NCBI GenBank assembly: GCA_963682175.1
Contig: OY821791.1
Span: 25,967,826 to 26,031,825, forward strand
Length of the DNA stretch: 64,000 nucleotides
Direction of reading: 5' to 3'
DNA from: Triglochin maritima
Taxonomy: Eukaryota > Streptophyta > Magnoliopsida > Alismatales > Juncaginaceae
In this document: positions 1 through 10,872 of the stretch, in pieces
Layout: every line of letters begins with the position of its first letter
Numbering within the stretch: position 1 is the first letter of the stretch
Notes under the pieces: model-generated
Database searches by the model: none
What the model saw: only the letters and a program-made list of their open reading frames with translations
Told to the model about the DNA's origin: nothing
Program-made: the position numbers and the translations under genes

Positions 1-2
1 TA

Positions 3-2266
3 CGACTTGGACTATGTACTAACGGAATGAATCATTTCAGTAGTTTGAGTAGCATTCACAGTTCTTGGCTCGTTCTGCTTGTAACTTACAATCTGCCCCC
101 GTGGTTATGCATGAAACGCAAATATATGATGTTGTCCTTAATGATTTCTGGTCCGAAACAACCTTGAAACAACATCGATGTGTATTTAAGACCTTTAATT
201 GATGACCTAAAGAGATTGTGGGATGGCGGAGAGTCAGTTTTTGATTCTTATCGTCAGGAGTCGTTCGTAATGCGGGCAATGATATTTTGCACGATTAATG
301 ACATTCCAGCTTATGGTAATCTGTCTGGATATTCAGTCAAAGGTCATAAAGGTTGTCCAATTTGCGAAGAAAATACATGTTCTTTGCAACTAGTTAATGG
401 TTCTAAGATTGTCTATCTTGGTCATCAGAGATTTTTGCCGAACTCCCATCCTTATCGTAGGTTGAAGAAGGCATTTAATGGAAAACATGAGTTTCAGAAT
501 CCGCCAGTTGAAATCAACGTCGAAAAGGTGTACGAATGTGTAATGAACATTGAATGTGAATTTGGAAAACCGTACAAACGAGCAAACGACAAAAGTAGTT
601 GGAAAAAAATCCATATTTTTTGATCTCCCTTACTGGAAAACTTTAGAAGTTAGACATTGTATTGATGTGATGCACGTAGAGAAAAATGTTTGTGATAGTC
701 TTGTTGGCACTCTATTGAACATACCTGGTAAAACCAAAGATGGATATAATGCAAGACTTGATCTTGTTGATATTGGTATACGAGAAATGTTGGCACCAGA
801 GAAGAAAGGAGATCGGAATTACTTACCTCCAGCTAGTTATACATTGTCTAGAAAGGAGAAAAGAATTCTTTGTCAGTGTTTGCACGATGTAAGAGTTCCA
901 CAAGGTTATTCTTCAAATATCAGTAGTCTTGTTGTTATGAAGGATTTGAAACTTGTGGGGATGAAGTCTCACGATTGTCACACTTTAATGCAGCAGTTGT
1001 TACCTGTAGCACTGAGATCCATATTACCAAAAGATGTTAGACATGCAATAATAAAGTTGTGTTCCTTTTTCAATAAGATTTGCAGTAAAGTGGTCGATCC
1101 TGTGCAGTTAGATAAGTTACAAAATGAAATTGTGGTCACATTATGTCAGTTGGAGATGTTTTTCCCCCCTGCTTTTTTCGACATTATGATTCATCTTGTT
1201 TATTCATTTGGTTAGAGAAGTTAAATTGTGCGGACTAGTTTTTTAAAGGTGGATGTATCCTTTCAAGCGTTATATGAAAGTGTTGAAAGGTTATTGCAAA
1301 AATCGTCAAAGACCAGATGCTAGTATTGTTGAAGGATACATAGCTGAGGAGGTTATCGAGTTTTGCACTGGATACCTAGCAAACACCAAAACTGTTGGAC
1401 TTCTGAAGAATCGTCATGATAAACGTGCCGATGGTAAAGGGATACGTGGGATGAAAATGTTAAATCCAAATGGGGATGACTTAAGGACAACATATTTTTA
1501 TGTGTTGCGCAATTCGAATGAAGTTCAACCTTACCTAAATGAACACATGAAGTTTCTAAAGGAAAGAAATCCTTTGTGGAGTGATCAACAAGTAATTAAT
1601 AGTCACAATAAGAATTTCATCTCTTGGTTCAAAAATCTGGCTTACAAACGTGATGTTTCTGAGACAATACAATGGTTGGCCTACGGTCCACATTCTGTTG
1701 TTATAAGTTACAGTGGTTATGATATCAATGGATATTCTTTCTACACAGTTTGTGAAGATGCGAAAAATGTTGTTCATAACAGTGGCGTCACCTTAATAGC
1801 AGAGTCTTTGCATGTGTCTAGTTCTAAAGACAAGAATCATGTATACGTTGACATGTCCTATTACGGTGTAATTGAAGACATATGGGAGCTAGACTTTGTT
1901 AAATTCAAAAGTACTTGTACTTAGATGCAAGTGGGCTGATAATAAAAGTAGAGTTCGAGTGGATGACTTGGGGTTCACTTTAATTGATTTTTCAAAAGAA
2001 GGATATAAAGGAGAACCATTTATTCTCGCTTCTCAAGCAAAACAAGTCATCTATGTGGCTGATCCAGGTGATAAGAAATGGGCAGTAATTAAGGGAAAGG
2101 GAAGAAAAAAATTGTATCAGATGATAGTATGATCGAGTATGAAGAGACACCACATTTCTCTAAGCAAGCACCTGAGTTGAACTCAGTAGATGAAGAAATA
2201 AATGTTGGGACTTGTATGTTTAGAGATGACCACGGTGAAGATATATGGATTGTAATAGCCATTTAA
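3..2266 (+). pseudogene. tnp2-type CACTA transposase, broken (tnp2, DUF4218 and DUF4216 regions)
   Basis: The translation matches the plant tnp2 transposase family. It has a YNLPPWLCMKRKY block near 90-130, KGCPICEENT near 350, DLPYWKTLEVRHCIDVMH near 620-670, a DUF4218-like part ending in RWMYPFKRYMKVLKGY near 1250-1290, and a DUF4216-like part near 1830-2090 (YGVIEDIWELDFV, RVDDLGFTLIDF, ASQAKQVIYV). The frame is open at the window edge, so the N terminus is missing. Damage seen: an in-frame TGA at 165-167, a frameshift in a run of seven A near 602-608, a frameshift near 1190, a stop just before 1253, and frameshifts near 1910 and 2115. In the family this protein cuts and joins element ends. 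This copy is almost certainly inactive. Confidence 0.93.
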
Positions 2267-2311
2267 TATCTTGACCTTATTTATTGACTTGAATTTATCT
2301 TTTCTAGTATA

Positions 2312-2630
2312 ATGCCTCCGAAAAAGAAACCCACTTCCTCAGAGTCTGAAGGCTCGAAGACATACAGTACATGAGGTCCTTGTCTCATGAAAGAATTCGT
2401 GGGGAGAAGAAATAAAGACTGTAGAGTTCCAATCCAGTTTGATGACCGTCTTGAGCCGTTAGGCATGTTGTCTGATAATTGGAAATATTTTCTGGGTAGC
2501 TTAGCGAGGGCCAAAGTTGACATTTGTTTCTCGAGTTGGGCTGATGTGGATGAGAAGTTGAAGGACACAATATGGGATAACGTGCACGTAATGATTCCAT
2601 TATAGATTTCTATACTTTTAGTCAAAATTT

Positions 2631-2695
<65 letters not shown>

Positions 2696-5250
2696 TAACA
2701 TGTTGTAGGAATCTTGAGTTCCAATCTACTGAGAAGTTGAAAAAGTGGATGACATACATGTCAGTTCGTTGGAGGTATTTCAAAACAAATTTAACGAACA
2801 AGTACATATTTGGAGACTACCAGGATAGAAATCCATGCGATGTCTATAACTTTATCACTTCGAGACAATGGGATCTATTCAGAAAATCCAGAGAGAGCCC
2901 GAGTTTGAGGTAACTGAGTTTAATTTAGAATATAGTAACTGAGTTTAAAAACAAACTTTTTAGTTATTGATTTTAGTGACAATCTAATAAAATTGACTTT
3001 AGGCCATCCGAGCAAAAAACCAAAAGATTAGATCTTCTAACAAGTATACACATCGTATGTCTCGAGTGGGGTACCAAAAGTTGGAAGCACAAATAATGGC
3101 TGAAAAAATTGCTCAGAAGAAATAAGAGGCAATTGAGTTCAGTATGAGTGAGGAGCAAGCAAGTAACCTATCTCCTCCTTCTCCCGTAGCTCGTTGTGAT
3201 TCTTGGAAGAGAGCGAGAGTAAACTCCTGAGGGGAGTACGTCACAGACGAGTCGCAAGCGATCAGCTCGAAGATAGTAAGTTGCATCACTTATATATATG
3301 TCATTAATTCAGAATCATTAATTTTATATTTTTCAATTGTTAGTAAATATTGTTTTAAACTTAGGACTCTCTGAAGTTGAGAGAATCTCAAGGAGAATTT
3401 GCTTCCGATGGTCGGAATGATATTCTACACGAGGCCTTGGGAAACAACGAACACCCCGGTCGTGTGCGGGGGGTAGGGACTAGAGTTGGACTTCAACAAT
3501 ATTATGGAAAGACTCAACGGTCTACTTCGTCGACTGGTCATACCAAATGCCAGCAAGAGATCACAGATTGGAAGAATACGTTGCAACTTGTTTTGGAGAG
3601 ATTGGATCGTTTGCCTACTTCTCCTACCCGTCGTAAGACCGGTTCTTCCGCGGAGACTACTCCTCCAATTCCACCAGTATTCCACCCAGATCGACAATAT
3701 GATTTCGGGTCTCATTCTCGAGAATAGGCCCTCGTCGACGGTCCCTCGTTTGGAAAGTTCACGGATGGATCTAGATGTGCTTTATGTGTCGAAGACCCTC
3801 ATCGAAGATTGGTGGGACACGGGAAAGTTTATAACATCTCCAGACACCACTTCACAGAGGTAGGAGAGGGAGAATTGAAGGTTGCAGTTGAGAGTTGCTT
3901 AGATGCTGGTGCTTTTGTGCCATTTCCGAAAGAAGAGATTGTTACACTCGGCGATGCTATCGGTGGGTTCGTGCGGTCGCCTAGTTATTTAGTAGAGCTT
4001 AACGACAAACATGAGGTATAGTTTAACTTTGAATGACTTTAAGCTTCAAATTTGTTAACAATTGTATTTTAACGGTTGTATATATATCTGTAAGGTGTCA
4101 AGCCCCCGGAGCAAAGGGTCAAACAATCAATCTCCGATCAACATTAATTCGCTTCCAAGTAAGTGCAAAATGTTGTATCAATGTATGGTAGGTAGGGAAG
4201 CACAATCCTTAAGTACCTGGGAGTTGGAGGGGGATAAAGGGTTGCCTCCCGCTTTGTACGTCACCAAAGAGGATATCATGCAGTTCATGGCGATGGATTC
4301 GTTGTGTATCATGATTATCGACGTGCAAGTGAAGTGTCTTTTTGTATACAATGAAAAATATTGAATAATTTTATCAAAACTGTAATAAAGTATAATTTTT
4401 ATACTTGTAGACATCTTTACGACGCCAGAAGGTCAATCTTTCCCGAGGGTCAAGTATTTGGATTTATCAGTCCATCTACATATATATACGGGAATGACGA
4501 TAAATCAGGTCAGCTTGGGACATTCTTCAAAGAAGAAGACAAAAGATATTATCTGCTCCCTTATCATGAGACGTAAACTTTGTAATTCAAAGTGAAATTT
4601 TATTTTGTAATAAGCTTCTAATTATATATATAATAGGGCTCATTGGATGCTTGTCATTGTATGCCCCACGACTAATTCGGCATATTGGTTTGATCCGTTG
4701 GGGTCGAATAAACCAAGGGACTCAATAAAGAAACTTCTAAATTTGTTAGTTTGTTTAGTCGTGAAAAAAGTAATTCATGGATTTTTATTAGTATTATTAA
4801 ATGATATTTTAACTTGTGCTACTCAGGGTAATAAAGGTTTACAGAGCTTTAGGTGCTACGAGAACAACCACAAAAGCAGGAATAACATGGCATGGAATGA
4901 GAGTACGTTCTATCCCATTTTTGTTAATTAAGTTAGGAACATATATTTAGCGAATTTCTATGTTTGTAGTACCGGAAGCAGGTTGGAAATACGGAATGTG
5001 GTTACTACGTGATGAGATACATGGAGGAAATCCTCGAATTGGCAACTCAAGACGTATGCCTATCCGAGGTAATGTAGATCGTTATTCAATTGTATAGTTG
5101 TAGTTTCAATATTTAGTTATTATTAACATTCACACTTGTATTTTTTGATAGGTCTTCCCAAAAAGTAGTGATCCCTTCTCACAACAAGAGCTCGATGAAA
5201 CTCGCGACCGATGCGCTCATTATTTTATCAGAAACATGTTGACGAACTAA
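2312..5250 (+). pseudogene. Second CACTA gene, multi-exon, C-terminal Ulp1-like cysteine protease, damaged
   Basis: The start is the ATG before PPKKKPTSSESEG. Exons follow near 2312-2590, 2709-2910, 3003-3265, 3365-4017, 4097-4329, 4411-4572, 4636-4740, 4829-4903, 4969-5070 and 5152-5250, mostly with GT...AG borders. The first exons match the plant En/Spm-associated protein (RRNKDCRVPIQFD, GRNDILHEALGNNEHPGRVR). Exon 4 ends in a DUF8039-like part (LGDAIGGFVRSPSYLV). The last exons form a Ulp1 (C48) protease with His in AHWMLVIV, Asp in YWFDPLGS and Cys in ECGYYVMRYMEEI, so the catalytic residues are present. Damage: TGA near 2372 (likely CGA to TGA), TAA near 3123 and a frame change near 3725. 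Proteases of this class process SUMO, but the role in CACTA elements is not known to me. Exon borders are inferred from conserved protein blocks. Confidence 0.82.
2633..2691. repeat. (TA)n microsatellite in intron 1 of the CACTA second gene
   Basis: About 58 bases of pure AT dinucleotide lie between the first and second exons of the Ulp1-type gene. The exact length may be uncertain in an assembly. Confidence 0.97.
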
Positions 5251-5254
5251 GAGC

Positions 5255-8065
5255 GGTTCTGTAACGCCCCCGATCTCGTGGGTACGCACACTGGGAAAGA
5301 CTACAAGTGTCGCGATCAGAGACCTCCGCGACGACCAAAGGAGTTACAAAAGACAGACCAACAACGACTCGACAATACGTAGAGAGATCATACATGGATA
5401 GACTAACATAAAACATGACTGAAAAGTGAGAGATTATCCATATATGGTAACAAGGTCAAATACATTACATCGAGTTCAAAAGGGAAATACATCATAAATA
5501 ATGCGGAAGCAAAAGACAAACTGAAGAATCTGGTCAACGTGTCCCTCGTGTACAGAATCTTCGACTACTCGTCCAGTCTACCCTGTAGGAATCTAAGTAC
5601 CTACAATCACCGCATCAACATATGCGTGAGTTTTCTATAAAGAAAACCTAGTATGCTCCTGGCCCAATCACATTTATATGGAAGAATGCATGCAATCTAT
5701 CTAAGACAAAAGCATCCGAAACAGAAAAGCACATAATGCAACCGAAGGCTATGACTCCATAAGCCGTGCCGGTCGGGCGCACCCGAATCATTCCTCAATA
5801 GGAACCAGAACACCAGCCTCGCTGGTCAAAGGCGGTCACTCGACAGTGACCCACCGCTCGGCACAAAGCGGTGCGCCGGATAAGTGTTCCAATTCGCGGC
5901 AAGTGACCTACATGGTGCCATCGCGAACTTGGGAATACCTACCCTGAGACAGAATGGCAGCGCGCCTGCCCAGGACTTATCTTACGCCTGGCCTCCCAAC
6001 GTGAAGGTCTTATGCGAATGGCCTCTCTAGCTAGAGGACCCACTCGTGGCCCGTCGGCCCAAAAACAGAATGTGCCCAGAATTATTAATCAGATTAAATG
6101 CGATGCAAGCTACTTAAGCATCTAACATATAATGCATCTATAGTGGATTGAGTGAGCTCAAGGAAAGGTATCCGGATACCCTCCTAACAGCCCTAAACAA
6201 AACAAAATCAGAACATCCCAACAATAACCAAACACAAATCAGCAAGCAGACAACCCCGGTGGCAATTCAAGGTAAACAACACATTGAGTTATCTACGGTT
6301 CATGATAAAGATGTCATAAGGCATGATATCCTAAGGTTCAACTAAAATCACCACACAACACCTCATATCAGTCATATATTGGTACTAAACGAAAAACAAA
6401 AAAACATGTATAACAACAGAATACATGATGATCAACCACTACAGGTAATCGATAGCATAAACCATAAATTTGAGAAGACGCATGCATTAGAACTTGTGAT
6501 CCGAACATGGTCAGAGAATAGGTGGATGGGACGTAATTCATACATGTATCAGTAGTCCTATATATATAAACATGCCTCTGAAATCAGGAGTCTTTGTTCC
6601 TTCATAGTCGAAATAGATATATATTGACATGCATGTTGGTTGATTTGCGCAATACTAGATGTCATAGTATGAATAGCATAGATCATAGATGAGTCCTGGT
6701 TTAGTCTCATGTGAGAGCATAATGAGATATGTCAGATATATCATACACAAATCTGATTGTACACCTGATCTAGACATGGTTCGAATAAAATCAGATTCCA
6801 TGAACTCAACGCAATGTTCAAGTCGAGACGACAACTATACTTGTTACATTATAATCTTGATGAAAGTATTCGATTTATTCGCTGATGGAATGTCATGAAT
6901 ATATCATAAGGGATCAACAAATCTGAGTGTGTATGGGTGTTAATGATTTCTGGACTAAAATCAGAGTGATTCATGCAATATTATTTATACTTACTAGTTA
7001 GATCATGCATTGACGTAAGAGCAGAATTCAGTAACGAGTCCTACATATGATGTTTGACCCTACTCATGAAATAACACATAAATACGTGACTCTAATATCT
7101 GAAAATATCTCATGCAAACACATATGGACATGATCACAATATCACACACAAGTATAATATTCGAAGCTCACAAAACAACATCACAAGATGAATAGCAAGA
7201 AGCACAACATGCACGCAAAAACCCCTCTCCTCTAGATCTCCACGACCCAGCCTCACCACCTCTGGTTTTTCCAACAACCACCAAGGAATCATGAGTCAAA
7301 ATTCTTGGTAGAGAGAGAAGTGCTCAGCCAACCTCTGAAAATTTGAAGAGTGCACCACAGTCCACCCTACCGGGTAGATCCCCATTTGTGCAACTCCAAA
7401 CCTCAGACCGACCACTCTATTTGTGCTGGACTAATCTCCATCCAACACTCCATGCTTCCTACTACACTAAGGGTCCAGGAGCATACCTGATTGGCAAGAA
7501 GATTGCCCAAGTTTTTCCGGAGATTCTGCCCACAATCTCTTCTTCTAGCCGCACCAGGCTGCACTTGACGTAGCTCCCAACTCTACGGAGATCAGCCCAC
7601 CAATCAGCTGGAGAGGAGGGATGAGTGGTCTGAAATGGTGTGTGTGAAGATGGAAAGGGGAGGAAGAGGACGAATGGGAGGGCCTTATATTTGTGCACAC
7701 AACCCTCCAACTTCCTAGCCATGAATCCACTTCAAAACTTGCCAAGAATGGTGCTAGCGTGGACACCCAAAAGTCTCCCTTGCAAAATTCGTGTAACTCC
7801 CAAACCCTCTTCCCATTCCATGCCACTCCTAACCAAGCTCAGCCCAAAGTCGTCTCTACACACACCCAGGCCCAAAATGAGGTGATCGAGTCAACCCACC
7901 GCGAACTAGCTCGATGTGTCGCACCCGATCGACCAATGGGAAATCCGATCAAATATACTTAAACAAACATACCATAACACAAATTGACATTCTAAGAACT
8001 AAATTATGCATAACCGAGGAGTGGATTTATTATTATTATAGCAGAAGAGCGGGTCTTACAGGTTC
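5255..8065 (-). mobile_element. Solo LTR of a chromovirus-type Ty3/Gypsy element, with TSD GGTTC
   Basis: The LTR runs from TGTAACGCCCC at 5260 to GGGTCTTACA at 8060 and is flanked on both sides by GGTTC (5255-5259 and 8061-8065). There is no primer site, polypurine tract or coding part, so it is a solo LTR left by LTR-LTR recombination. The orientation is probably minus, because a TATA-like CAAATATAAGG reads on the minus strand near 7690-7700, followed by a pyrimidine-rich leader-like stretch. The ends (TGTAAGACCC...GGGCGTTACA on the minus strand) resemble Tekay/Del-type chromovirus LTRs, but the clade is inferred from ends alone. The inside shows only short, unconvincing reading frames. The insertion is 4 bases after the stop codon of the Ulp1-type gene. 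Confidence 0.88.
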
Positions 8066-8395
8066 TCCTGTCACTAGCATTTTTTGTAATTTAGTTAACA
8101 AGTGCACTTGTATTACAAACCTACAATTTATGCCTTAATATAATCGCCTTAATTTTAGAATGAATTAATTGCAAGTGTGTTGAATGTCAATTGTGTATGC
8201 TTGTATGTTTGTGCAAGTATGGTTGTATGTTTGTGCTTGTGCATGTATGCTTGTGAGTTTGTGCTTGTATGTACATGTGGATAAAATTGTGAGTATTTGT
8301 GAACAAATTTATAGGCGAACAAATTTGGTGCAGTTGTATGTACACGAATACGATGACAAAAAACAAGTTTGCTGGATGCTATTTATTTATTTTTG
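8066..8395 (+). other. CACTA 3' noncoding part with a TTTGTGCTTGTA-type minisatellite
   Basis: This is the continuation of the CACTA element after the solo LTR. From about 8184 to 8280 it holds irregular repeats built on TGTATGTTTGTGC and TTGTGCTTG. No coding signal is convincing. Confidence 0.7.
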
Positions 8396-8404
8396 TCCAG
8401 GTTT

Positions 8405-8790
8405 AAGAATAGACGTCGGCTGTTTGTATTAGCCGACGTCTATTCCTCTGAAGAAACGAATAGACATCGGCTTTATGTTGAATCTGACGTATATGCTTTA
8501 GGAATAAACGCCGCCTCTTAGTTCACAAACGTCTATACCTAAAGAATATACGTCGTCTGTTATTTCACCGACGTCTATACCTTACGAATAGACGCCGGGC
8601 TATTGTACGACCGACGTCTAGTCATTAAAGAATAGACGTCGGCTTATACAGACAGCCGACGTATATTCGTTAGGTATAGACTTCAACTATATGAAGGTTG
8701 ACGTCTATGTATAGACGACGCACACATAGGCGTCGGATCTGGGAGTGCTTATATCCGACGTATATACCCCCGTACATCCGACGTATATTC
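8405..8790. repeat. CACTA subterminal array of imperfect hairpins with core GACGTCGGC/GCCGACGTC
   Basis: At least eight units about 38-45 bp long follow one another. In each, AATAGACGTCGGC on the left is mirrored by GCCGACGTCTATT on the right, with a short variable middle. The best pairs are at about 8408-8446 and 8630-8670. The others (near 8457, 8511, 8543, 8585, 8676 and 8714) are partly decayed, often by C-to-T or G-to-A changes. The last units near 8754-8785 are direct CCGACGTATAT copies. In En/Spm elements such subterminal repeats bind the element-encoded DNA-binding protein (TNPA). That role is inferred here. Confidence 0.88.
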
Positions 8791-8807
8791 CCTTTTCTGT
8801 AGTAGTG
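8790..8807 (-). repeat. CACTA right terminal inverted repeat
   Basis: Reads CACTACTACAGAAAAGGG on the minus strand, the classic CACTA start. It is followed by AAA (8808-8810) as the candidate 3-bp target duplication. The left copy is outside the window. Confidence 0.92.
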
Positions 8808-8838
8808 AAAAGACAATATAAAACTAACAAACCATTCT

Positions 8839-9505
8839 TTTATTGCCCACTTATATTACAAGTAGCATCTCTCCCCTAGAGTTTTTATTGCCCACTTATA
8901 TTACAAGTAGCGTACTCCAAGTAGAGAGAATGCCACCACGAAAAGAGTTAATACAAAGAAGGAAGAAGAGTTCTATTTATAGGCGTAAAAAAGGTAACTG
9001 GGGACAAGCCGCTGATGTGGGACGAATGAAACTTCGAAATAGAAACACAAACAACATAACCAACATCCGTGAGAAATTATGTTGGATTCTCAGAAAAATG
9101 GACTGCCAATTAGCTATCTTCGGCTGCCAATTGGCGGTTACTTTTTCTTGGATCGGGTCCAAATTTGGAAATCTTGTTATGTGCTTCAATTCTTGTTGCG
9201 GGGTTCACTCGGATCAGTTATTGGACTCTGGACCTGAATAAAATTGCCAAAATTCTCCTCATGATAGTGTGGAGTTTTTGATTTGCTAATTGGGCATTTT
9301 GGTTTACGCCCGGTCCCTTCCGTCTTGCATATCATTCCCTAAGTCTCGCAATTCAATCTTTTTTTCTTACGTTCAAGTCATTTTTGTGTCTCTTCTTCTC
9401 AAACTTGTTTATTCCGGAAACGTAAACATAAAACTCGTTACGTAGCATTGCTTAGGTTCCAGATAGATAATTTAGGACATGAATATATGCATGATATGAT
9501 TTCAT
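8839..9505 (-). mobile_element. Athila-type LTR fragment, minus strand
   Basis: The order matches the other Athila LTRs here read on the minus strand: the region after the leader start, TATAAATAG near 8970, a decayed snRNA-type USE near 9010, a CCGCCAATTGGCGG-type palindrome near 9122-9140, and the U3 start region near 9450-9505. A 28-base stretch starting TTTATTGCCCAC is duplicated at 8839-8866 and 8884-8911, a local 45-bp tandem duplication. The R/U5 side is cut by the CACTA insertion. The U3 end lacks the exact TGATTGACATC terminus, so the right border is approximate. Confidence 0.8.
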
Positions 9506-9633
9506 TCAGTGCATAATGTAACTTATGTATAGTTACATATTTATAATTAGTTTATTAGATGAAAAAAATAATATATAATACAAACATGACACATTCATAC
9601 TTTCTATAATATTTGTAATATCATGAGGCAAGG
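9506..9633. other. AT-rich spacer, no feature recognised
   Basis: About 128 bp of AT-rich sequence between the LTR fragment and the 5S rDNA block. I see no reading frame, repeat or element end in it. Confidence 0.6.
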
Positions 9634-9716
9634 GATAGGGCCCCGGAGGGTGCAAGGTGCACGACGCTCCACGCTCGATGTGATAGAATGACTAGATTTG
9701 GAGATGCAATCGTTAC

Positions 9717-9836
9717 GAGTGCAATCATACCAGCACTAAAGCATCAGATCCCATCAGAACTCCGTAGCCCAGCGTGCTTGGGCGAGAGTAGTACTAGGAT
9801 GGATGACCTTAGGTGAAGTACTCGTGTTAAACCCCT
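9717..9836 (+). pseudogene. 5S rRNA-like gene, copy 1 (degenerate)
   Basis: This is a 120-bp match to plant 5S rRNA. ATCATACCAGCACTAA and CCCATCAGAACTCCG are intact, and GCGTGCTTGGGCGAGAGTAG covers most of the internal control region. It differs from the usual plant gene at roughly 15% of positions by eye. Many changes are C-to-T or G-to-A, and the block GTAGCCCAGC replaces GCAGTTAAGC. A T-run follows the 3' end. It looks like a pseudogene. Confidence 0.9.
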
Positions 9837-10142
9837 TTTTGCAGCTTCCGGACTGTGAGATGGCACAGTGAATGGACTAAAGGAAAGTCAAGGGCACGTG
9901 CAGCCCAATTGCATCGTCATATTGTGATTTTGGGGTCAACAGCGACTCGTTTTGCCTCATCAATGACCCTCGGTGAGCTCAACCACACTGAGGCGACGCG
10001 GGTGCAAGGAGGACTTCAAATGTGAGCTGGAACGCCCTGATCGGACTACCGTAGCGCGAGATAGAGCCCTGGAGGGCGCAAGGTGCCCGACGCTCCACGC
10101 TCGACGTGATAGAATGACTTGATTTGGAGATGCATTCCTTAC

Positions 10143-10262
10143 AGGTGCGATCATACCAACACTAAAGCACCAGATCCCATCAGAACTCCGTAGTTAAGCG
10201 TGCTTGGGCGAGGGTAGTACAAGTATGGATGACCTTAGGTGAATTACTCATGTTAAACCCCT
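10143..10262 (+). pseudogene. 5S rRNA-like gene, copy 2 (degenerate)
   Basis: This is a second 120-bp 5S-like copy, 426 bp after the first. TAGTTAAGCGTGCTTGGGCG, the promoter core, is intact. It shares derived changes with copy 1 (GACCTTAGGTGAA, GTTAAACCCC, CCGTAG). The two were therefore copied from an already altered unit or belong to a variant 5S family. Its private variant ACAAGTATGGATG is the one found inverted at 10696-10718. Confidence 0.9.
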
Positions 10263-10500
10263 TTTTGTGGCTTCCCGGCCGTGAGAGGGCACGAGCGGGG
10301 ACTAGGGGCACATCGAGGGCATGTGTGGTCCAGTTGCATTGTCATATTGGGATTTGGGGGCCAACAGGAACTCATTTTGCCTCGTCAATGACCCTCGGTG
10401 AACTCAAGCACACCAATCGGACGACCGGAGCATGAGATAGGGCCCTAGAGGCCCCAAGGTGCACGACGCTACGCACTCAACGTGATAGAATGACTTGATT

Positions 10501-10695
10501 CGCAGGTCTAGCCCGTTCATTGTGCATACTGACCGTGTTACGTCAGGGCATGTGAACGTGTTCAAAGTTAATGGAAAACATCTCAAACTTTACATAGAGA
10601 GGGCACCTTTGGAAGTCGAGTTGGTCATGTTCCTTCCTGAACCTCCCTCGCAGTTAACCATGTGAATGGTAGAGATTTCATGTTTGTACATCTTT
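10501..10695 (+). pseudogene. Athila pol 3' end fragment
   Basis: The translation matches the last residues of element A's pol (VFKVNGKHLK... then VMFLPEPPSQ), with the same stop-codon region before TTTCATGTTTGTACATC. It begins abruptly at 10501 against the 5S array. This is the tail of an integrase region only, with no catalytic part. Confidence 0.85.
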
Positions 10696-10872
10696 AAGGT
10701 CATCCATACTTGTACTACCGTCACAGGGATGGCTCGCTGAGGATGTGTATTGATTATCGGATGTTGAATAAGGTTACCAGTAGGAATCAGTATCCTTTAC
10801 CCAGGATCGAGGATCTTTTCGATCAGTTGCAGTCAGCGAGGGTCTTTTCGAAGATTGATTTGCGGTCCTTTC
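10696..10872 (+). other. Patchwork filler: inverted 5S piece plus chromovirus reverse transcriptase piece
   Basis: The first 23 bases are an exact reverse complement of 10214-10236 in 5S copy 2. They are joined to about 150 bp encoding [18 protein letters not shown] and [14 protein letters not shown], a chromovirus-type RT fragment unlike the Athila RT here. The filler replaces roughly 130 bp of Athila sequence that is present at the same place in the copy near 54500. Athila sequence resumes at CTTAAGTGTCTCACAGG. Confidence 0.85.

Larger units (their letters stand above)
1..8807 (+). mobile_element. CACTA (En/Spm) DNA transposon, right part, interrupted by a solo LTR
   Basis: The segment carries the usual CACTA order: tnp2 transposase, a second multi-exon gene with a C-terminal Ulp1-type protease, a subterminal array of short inverted repeats, and a terminal inverted repeat reading CACTACTACAGAAAAGGG on the minus strand at 8790-8807. 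The left end lies outside the window. The bases after the end are AAA, the expected 3-bp target duplication, but the left partner cannot be seen. A 2.8-kb solo LTR is nested at 5260-8060. The element landed in a minus-strand Athila LTR that continues at 8839. Both genes carry nonsense and frameshift changes, so the copy is probably not autonomous. Confidence 0.93.
9634..10500 (+). repeat. Degenerate 5S rDNA tandem array, about 2.2 units
   Basis: The spacer landmark GATAGGGCCC (or a variant) recurs at 9634, 10060 and 10436, giving periods of 426 and 376 bp. Unit 2 lacks about 50 bp of spacer near 10410. Two units hold a 120-bp 5S-like gene followed by CTTTTTG, a Pol III-type T-run. The third unit is cut at 10500, before its gene, where Athila pol sequence begins. 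Upstream of the genes I find no TATA-like box at -28, so activity is unlikely. Confidence 0.88.

Noticed and set aside
180..2132. Host gene with DUF4216/DUF4218 domains
   Set aside because: The frames are broken, and the order tnp2, DUF4218, DUF4216, then Ulp1-type gene and CACTA end is that of a transposon.
5260..8060. Protein genes inside the solo LTR (frames near 7343-7962)
   Set aside because: The frames overlap on both strands, are short, use near-random residues and lie within an LTR defined by matching TSDs.
9634..10500. Cassandra-type TRIM element carrying 5S in its LTRs
   Set aside because: The 5S copies sit in tandem units with full spacers and T-run terminators. There are no LTR ends, primer site or polypurine tract between them, so 5S rDNA fits better.
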